A stretch of DNA of 64,000 nt, taken from Halorubrum ruber. GTDB lineage: Archaea; Halobacteriota; Halobacteria; Halobacteriales; Haloferacaceae. The notes below the pieces were generated by a model. The model saw only the letters and a list, made by a program, of their open reading frames with translations, did no database searches and had not been told where the DNA came from. The stretch covers positions 1,240,001-1,304,000 of the forward strand of contig NZ_CP073695.1 in NCBI RefSeq assembly GCF_018228765.1, written 5' to 3'. This document shows, piece by piece, positions 59,557-64,000 of this stretch (positions are counted from its first letter, which is position 1; each line of letters opens with the position of its first letter). Both the position numbers and the translations under genes were made by a program.

Positions 59557-59607
59557 ATGGCCGATAATCCGCCAGCCGCTCGCGGGCCCGGAGGGAACGG
59601 ATGGTAG
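59557..59607 (+). CDS. Possible leaderless 16-aa uORF
   Basis: ATG at 59557, exactly where the TATA box predicts transcription to begin, reads [16 protein letters not shown] then TAG (59605-59607). It overlaps the CNNM start (59601) in another frame. A GGAGGG (59590-59595) for the CNNM gene lies inside it. It may couple or tune translation of the main gene. Confidence 0.4.
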   Translation: MADNPPAARGPGGNGW

Positions 59608-60989
59608 CGGTCGCCGTCTCGCTCTCGCGGGTGGCGGCCGCCCTGGTGTTGGTCGCCCTGAACGGCTTCTTCGTCGCCTCGGAGTTCGCGTTCGTCAGGA
59701 TCCGAGCCACCTCGGTCGATCAGCTGGTCGAGGAGGGGAAGGCGGGCGCGGAGACGCTCCAAGAGGTGATGACCAACCTCGATGACTACCTCGCGGCGAC
59801 GCAGCTCGGGATCACGCTCGCGTCGCTCGGACTGGGGTGGATCGGCGAGCCCGCCGTCGCGGCGCTCATCGAGCCCGTCCTCGGCCCGCTCCTGCCGGAC
59901 GGGCTGGTCCACCTCGTCGCGTTCGCGATCGGGTTCTCCTTCATCACCTTCCTCCACGTCGTCTTCGGCGAGCTCGCGCCGAAGACCATCGCCATCGCGC
60001 AGGCCGAGCGGATCTCGCTTTTGCTCGCGCCGCCGATGAAGCTCTCGTACCTGATCTTCTCGCCCGGCATCGCGGTGTTCAACGGCACCGCGAACGCGTT
60101 CACGAGCCTGATCGGCGTGCCGCCCGCCTCGGAGAGCGACGAGACGCTCGAAGAGCGGGAGATCCGTCGCGTGCTGGCCCGCGCGGGCGAGGCCGGCCAC
60201 GTCGACGAGTCCGAGGTCGCGATGATCGAGGGCGTCTTCGAGCTCGACGACACTGCGGCCCGCGAGCTGATGGTCCCCCGCCCGGACGTCGTCTCGCTGC
60301 CCGCGGACGCGTCGCTCTCGGCGATCCGCGAGACGGTCCTCGACGCGGGCCACACCCGGTACCCGGTCGTCGAGAGCGACGACGCCGACCGCGTCGTCGG
60401 CTTCGTCGACGTGAAGGACGTGCTGCGCGCGACCGAGGCGGCCGACGGCGACGCCGGCGACGCAGACGGCCCGACCGCGGCGGACCTCTCCCGGGAGATC
60501 CTCGTTGTCCCGGAGACGACGAGCGCGAGCGACCTCCTCGTCCAGTTCCGCGACGAGCGCCGGCAGATGGCGGCGGTGATCGACGAGTGGGGCGCCTTCG
60601 AGGGGATCGCCACGGTCGAGGACGTCGCGGAGGCGCTCGTCGGCGACCTCCGCGACGAGTTCGACGTGGCCGACGGCCGGCACACGATCCGGCGGACCGG
60701 CGACCGGACGCACGAGGCCGACGGCTCGGTCGCGCTCGTCGACGTCAACGACGCGCTCGGCACCGACCTCAGCGGCGACGGCTACGAGACGCTCGGCGGG
60801 TTCGTCCTCGACCGCATCGGGCGCTCGCCCGAGGTCGGCGACGTCGCGGAGACCGAGGCGTACGCCTTCGAGGTCACCGCGGTCGACGGCGCGCGCATCT
60901 CGACGGTGCGCGTCACGCGGCGCGACGGCCCGGACGAGTCGGGCGACGCCGGCGGCGGCGATGGGTCGTCAGCCGGCGACGCTGCGTGA
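59601..60989 (+). CDS. CNNM/CorC-type transporter (DUF21-CBS-HlyC)
   Basis: A 462-aa membrane protein. The N-terminal DUF21/CNNM domain has four hydrophobic segments (about 5-185; [26 protein letters not shown]). Two CBS domains follow (about 210-340; [12 protein letters not shown] and [25 protein letters not shown]). The C-terminal CorC_HlyC domain ends it. CNNM proteins export Mg2+ (Na+-linked), and the CBS pair binds ATP-Mg. The ATG at 59601 has a GGAGGG 5 nt upstream, uncommon in haloarchaea, and lies inside a possible uORF. Confidence 0.9.
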   Translation: MVAVAVSLSRVAAALVLVALNGFFVASEFAFVRIRATSVDQLVEEGKAGAETLQEVMTNLDDYLAATQLGITLASLGLGWIGEPAVAALIEPVLGPLLPDGLVHLVAFAIGFSFITFLHVVFGELAPKTIAIAQAERISLLLAPPMKLSYLIFSPGIAVFNGTANAFTSLIGVPPASESDETLEEREIRRVLARAGEAGHVDESEVAMIEGVFELDDTAARELMVPRPDVVSLPADASLSAIRETVLDAGHTRYPVVESDDADRVVGFVDVKDVLRATEAADGDAGDADGPTAADLSREILVVPETTSASDLLVQFRDERRQMAAVIDEWGAFEGIATVEDVAEALVGDLRDEFDVADGRHTIRRTGDRTHEADGSVALVDVNDALGTDLSGDGYETLGGFVLDRIGRSPEVGDVAETEAYAFEVTAVDGARISTVRVTRRDGPDESGDAGGGDGSSAGDAA

Positions 60990-61036
60990 CGGCCACCACA
61001 CGAGCGTTTTTCACCCCTGCGCGAGACCAGTCGCGT

Positions 61037-61906
61037 ATGTTCGACCGGATCTGCGTTCCCACCGACGGCAGCGACGCGGCCGCGGCGGCCTTCGAGCACA
61101 CCTTAGCGATCGCCGCCGACCACGGCGCGACGGTCCACCTCCTCCACGTCGCGGACACGACCCGCGACAGCGTGACCCGGATCGGCGGCGACGTGGTCGA
61201 CGTGCTGGAACAGGAGGGCGAGTCGATCGTCGAGGAGGCGGCGGCCCGTGCCGTCGACCGCGGCGTCGACGCGGAGACGGCAGTCCGACAGGGCGGCGTC
61301 CCCGAGACGGTCGCCGCGTACGCCGAGGAGGTCGACGCCGACCTCGTCGCGATGTCGACGCGCGGGCGGCAGGGGGTCGAACACCTCGTCGGCAGCACGA
61401 CCGAGCGCGTCGTCCGGCAGTCGCCGGTGCCGGTGCTGGCGCTCCGTCCGGGCGACGAGGCCGTCCCGTACCCGTACGAGGACGTCCTGGTGCCGACCGA
61501 CGGGAGCCCGGCCGCGACCGCCGCGCTCGACCGCGCGATCCCGATCGCGGAGCGGGCGGGCGCGACGGTCCACGTCCTCTCGGTCGTCGACACCGGCGGG
61601 ATCGGTATCGCCGATCACGTCGAGGTGGACGCCCTCTCCGAGTACGCCGACGACGCGGTCGCCGAGGGCGTCGAGCGCGTCGAGGCCGCCGGGTTAGAGG
61701 CGGTCGGCGCCGTCGAGGTCGCCTCCTCGGCCGCGCGCGGGATCCGAGCGTACGTCGACGACCCCGGCGTCGACCTCGTCGCGATGGGGACCCACGGCCG
61801 GACCGGCGTGGGGCGGTACCTGCTGGGGAGCGTCGCCGAGCGAACCCTGCGGAGCGCGCCCGTGCCGGTGCTGACGGTCCCGGTTCCCGAGGAGCAGGAG
61901 GAGTAG
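61037..61906 (+). CDS. Tandem universal stress protein (two Usp domains)
   Basis: A 289-aa protein with two Usp domains. The first is [25 protein letters not shown] to [31 protein letters not shown]. The second is [25 protein letters not shown] to [32 protein letters not shown]. Both carry the G-2x-G-9x-G(S/T)-like ATP-binding signature. Likely cytosolic, with a stress role inferred from the family. GCGTTTTTCACC lies about 28 bp upstream of the ATG. Confidence 0.92.
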   Translation: MFDRICVPTDGSDAAAAAFEHTLAIAADHGATVHLLHVADTTRDSVTRIGGDVVDVLEQEGESIVEEAAARAVDRGVDAETAVRQGGVPETVAAYAEEVDADLVAMSTRGRQGVEHLVGSTTERVVRQSPVPVLALRPGDEAVPYPYEDVLVPTDGSPAATAALDRAIPIAERAGATVHVLSVVDTGGIGIADHVEVDALSEYADDAVAEGVERVEAAGLEAVGAVEVASSAARGIRAYVDDPGVDLVAMGTHGRTGVGRYLLGSVAERTLRSAPVPVLTVPVPEEQEE

Positions 61907-61995
61907 TCCGGCCGTTCCCGTCAACGCCGGCCGCCGATACGTCGAATTTCCAGAGCGTCTGACGCCGCGGTAGGTTTACGGGGCTTCCACGCGAT

Positions 61996-62901
61996 ATGAC
62001 TCGCATGAAAGTGTTGGTAGCCGGGGGGACCGGGTTCATCGGGTCGTACCTCTGTCGCGCGCTCGCCGACGATGGGCACGCGGTGACCGCGCTCTCCCGC
62101 TCGCCCGAGGAGACGCCGGACGGCGTGACGGGCGTCACCGGCGACGTGACCGACTACGACTCCATCGCGTCGGCCGTCGACGGCCACGACGCGGTCGTGA
62201 ATCTGGTCGCGCTCTCGCCGCTGTTCGAACCGGACGGCGGTAACCGGATGCACGACCGGATCCACCGCGGCGGGACCGAGAACCTCGTCCGCGCGGCAGA
62301 GGACGGCGGGGTCGACGGCTTCGTCCAGCTGAGCGCGCTCGGCGCGGACCCGAAGGGCGACACCGCCTACATCCGCGCGAAGGGCGAGGCCGAGGAGATC
62401 GTCCGCGAGAGCGGCCTCGACTGGACGATCTTCCGCCCGTCGGTCGTCTTCGGCGAGGGCGGCGAGTTCGTCTCGTTCACCAAGCGGCTGAAGGGGATGT
62501 TCGCGCCGGGCGTGCCGCTGTACCCGCTTCCCGGCGGCGGGAAGACGCGGTTCCAACCGATCCACGTCGAGGACCTCGTGCCGATGATCGCCGCCGCGGT
62601 GACCGACGACGAGCACGTCGGCGAGACCTACGAGGTCGGCGGCCCGGAGGTGCTCACGCTCCGGCAGGTAACGGACCTCGTCTACGAGGCGGAAAAGAAG
62701 GGCGTCACCATCGTCCCGCTGCCGATGCCGCTCGCGAAGATCGGCCTCTCGGTCCTCGGCGCGGTGCCCGGGTTCCCGATGGGCGCGGACCAGTACCGCT
62801 CGCTGAAGTTCGACAACACGACCGCCGACAACGACGTCGGCGCGTTTGGCGTCGACCCGGCCGAACTGACGACGCTCGGCGAGCACCTCGGGATCCGATG
62901 A
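61996..62901 (+). CDS. NDUFA9-like/atypical SDR NAD(P)-binding protein
   Basis: A 301-aa atypical SDR. VLVAGGTGFIGSYL is the G-x-x-G-x-x-G site. VQLSALGADPKGDTAYIRAKGEAE has a Y-x-x-x-K, and TIFRPSVVFGEGGEFVSF is typical of complex-I NDUFA9-like or NmrA-like proteins. They bind NAD(P)H and may be regulatory or act in quinone or cofactor metabolism. The ATG at 61996 fits a GTAGGTTTACGGG box about 25 bp upstream. Confidence 0.85.
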   Translation: MTRMKVLVAGGTGFIGSYLCRALADDGHAVTALSRSPEETPDGVTGVTGDVTDYDSIASAVDGHDAVVNLVALSPLFEPDGGNRMHDRIHRGGTENLVRAAEDGGVDGFVQLSALGADPKGDTAYIRAKGEAEEIVRESGLDWTIFRPSVVFGEGGEFVSFTKRLKGMFAPGVPLYPLPGGGKTRFQPIHVEDLVPMIAAAVTDDEHVGETYEVGGPEVLTLRQVTDLVYEAEKKGVTIVPLPMPLAKIGLSVLGAVPGFPMGADQYRSLKFDNTTADNDVGAFGVDPAELTTLGEHLGIR

Positions 62902-62971
62902 CTGAGACACCGATCACCGGCGACTCGAACGTGTCAGCTGTCCTAATCTCAACGCTGGTAACCGCAACCGA

Positions 62972-62985
62972 AGGCTTATATACGA
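62972..62985 (+). promoter_or_regulatory. cetZ promoter
   Basis: GGCTTATATACGAG is a strong TATA element. The expected transcript would start near 63005 with a leader of about 20 nt that includes GGAGGG (63012-63017), a Shine-Dalgarno sequence 8 nt before the ATG at 63026. Confidence 0.6.
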
Positions 62986-63025
62986 GATCACGTTCTGTTC
63001 AGTTCAAACGCGGAGGGAGCACACG

Positions 63026-64000
63026 ATGAAACTCGCAATGATCGGATTCGGACAGGCGGGGGGTAAAGTCGTCGACAAGTTCTTGGAGTACGATAAGCGG
63101 ACGGGCTCCGAGATCGTTCGGGCCGCAGCGGCCGTCAACACGGCGAAGGCGGACCTGATGGGGCTCGAACACATCTCCGAGGACCAGCGCGTCCTCATCG
63201 GCCAGTCGCGCGTGAAGGGCCACGGCGTCGGCGCGGACAACGAGCTGGGCGCGGAGATCGCCGAGGAGGACATCGACGAGGTTCAGGGGGCGATCGACTC
63301 GATCCCGGTCCACGAGGTCGACGCCTTCCTCGTCGTCGCCGGGCTCGGCGGCGGGACGGGCTCCGGCGGCGCGCCGGTGCTCGCGAAACACCTCAAGCGG
63401 ATCTACACCGAGCCCGTCTACGGGCTCGGGATCCTGCCGGGCAGCGACGAGGGGGGTATCTACACCCTCAACGCGGCCCGCTCGTTCCAGACGTTCGTCC
63501 GCGAGGTGGACAACCTGATGGTGTTCGACAACGACGCCTGGCGGAAGACGGGCGAGTCCGTTCAGGGCGGCTACGAGGAGATCAACGAGGAGATCGTCCG
63601 GCGGTTCGGCATCCTCTTCGGCGCCGGCGAGATCCAGCAGGGCCAGGAGGTCGCCGAGAGCGTCGTCGACTCCTCGGAGATCATCAACACGCTCTCCGGC
63701 GGCGGCGTCTCCACGGTCGGCTACGCGGAGGAGGAGGTCGAGGAGCGCTCCTCGGGCGGCCTGCTCTCGCGGCTGCGCGACGACGGCGACGACGAGGAGC
63801 TCGACAGCGCCCACACGACGAACCGGATCACCAGCCTCGTGCGCAAGGCGGCGCTCGGCCGCCTCACGCTCCCCTGCGAGATCGAGGGCGCGGAGCGCGC
63901 CCTCCTCGTGCTCGCCGGCCCGCCGGAGTACCTCAACCGGAAAGGTATCGAGCGCGGGCGGAAGTGGCTCGAAGAGCAGACCGGCTCGATGGAGGTCCGC
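63026..64000 (+). CDS. cetZ: CetZ tubulin-like cytoskeletal GTPase, 3'-truncated by the window
   Basis: The first 325 codons of a CetZ protein, archaeal FtsZ/tubulin relatives that control cell shape. MIGFGQAGGKVVDKF is the N-terminal strand-loop, and the GTP-binding tubulin signature LGGGTGSGG is at 107-115. VYGLGILPGSDEGG, NLMVFDNDAW and NEEIVRRFGILFGAGE follow. The C-terminal end is outside the window. Its leader with a Shine-Dalgarno motif contrasts with the leaderless neighbours. Confidence 0.94.
   Translation, partial: MKLAMIGFGQAGGKVVDKFLEYDKRTGSEIVRAAAAVNTAKADLMGLEHISEDQRVLIGQSRVKGHGVGADNELGAEIAEEDIDEVQGAIDSIPVHEVDAFLVVAGLGGGTGSGGAPVLAKHLKRIYTEPVYGLGILPGSDEGGIYTLNAARSFQTFVREVDNLMVFDNDAWRKTGESVQGGYEEINEEIVRRFGILFGAGEIQQGQEVAESVVDSSEIINTLSGGGVSTVGYAEEEVEERSSGGLLSRLRDDGDDEELDSAHTTNRITSLVRKAALGRLTLPCEIEGAERALLVLAGPPEYLNRKGIERGRKWLEEQTGSMEVR

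Overview
This is a GC-rich haloarchaeal chromosome segment, probably Halorubrum or a close relative. The taxon is inferred from the high GC content, strongly acidic proteins, TATA boxes about 27 bp upstream of many start codons (leaderless mRNAs), haloarchaeal DUF families and a CetZ tubulin. No search was run.

Layout. 0-4 kb: a truncated lipoprotein gene, a membrane protein, a DUF433/DUF5615 toxin-antitoxin pair whose toxin is frameshifted, and an IS1341-type TnpB element. 4-17.5 kb: metabolic and transport genes (NhaC-type antiporter, asd, HAD/enoyl-CoA hydratase fusion, AlkA, an ATP-grasp/RimK protein fused to a retropepsin-like domain facing an AstE-like deacylase, pirin, methyltransferase, MFS). 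17.8-24.4 kb: sufB with two small zinc-ribbon genes, a universal stress protein, a FAD oxidoreductase, a DUF7344 regulator and an orphan D12-class adenine methylase. 25-37.5 kb: UspA, DUF63, DUF456, DUF2150, a TatD-like hydrolase, a ring-cleaving dioxygenase, a cupin, penicillin acylase, a CinA-like protein and two SDRs. 37.5-40.4 kb: a large Tat-exported repeat protein split by a frameshift. 40.6-46.4 kb: an accessory island with a DUF234 ATPase-nuclease, a membrane-anchored Mrr-like nuclease and an AT-rich pentapeptide-repeat/K+ channel gene. The AT-rich part lies between a tRNA 3' fragment and an intact tRNA-Val. 46.4-64 kb: housekeeping and surface genes (epoxide hydrolase-like protein, sulfatase plus GtrA, TVP38/DedA, DUF429, tRNA-Pro, TrmY, PyrF, MFS, ATP-grasp, Tmk, CNNM transporter, double UspA, NDUFA9-like, CetZ running off the end).

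The most unusual content is non-coding. A roughly 280-bp element occurs five times (about 10.5, 14.1, 24.7, 30.0 and 52.6 kb), in both orientations and always between genes. It has three stems whose sequences differ between copies but remain paired, which is covariation that points to a selected folded RNA or single-stranded DNA. One side carries degenerate units of TTATAAA plus a GCCCCAG-like box. The box repeats at exactly 57 bp in three loci, with one 57-bp step at a fourth. I find no protein gene in it and know no described family that matches.

Other themes: three genes are each broken by the apparent loss of one base in a short G or C run, so assembly error should be excluded. Short tandem duplications lie at or next to three gene 3' ends. 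Start codons were chosen mainly by TATA spacing and family N-termini.
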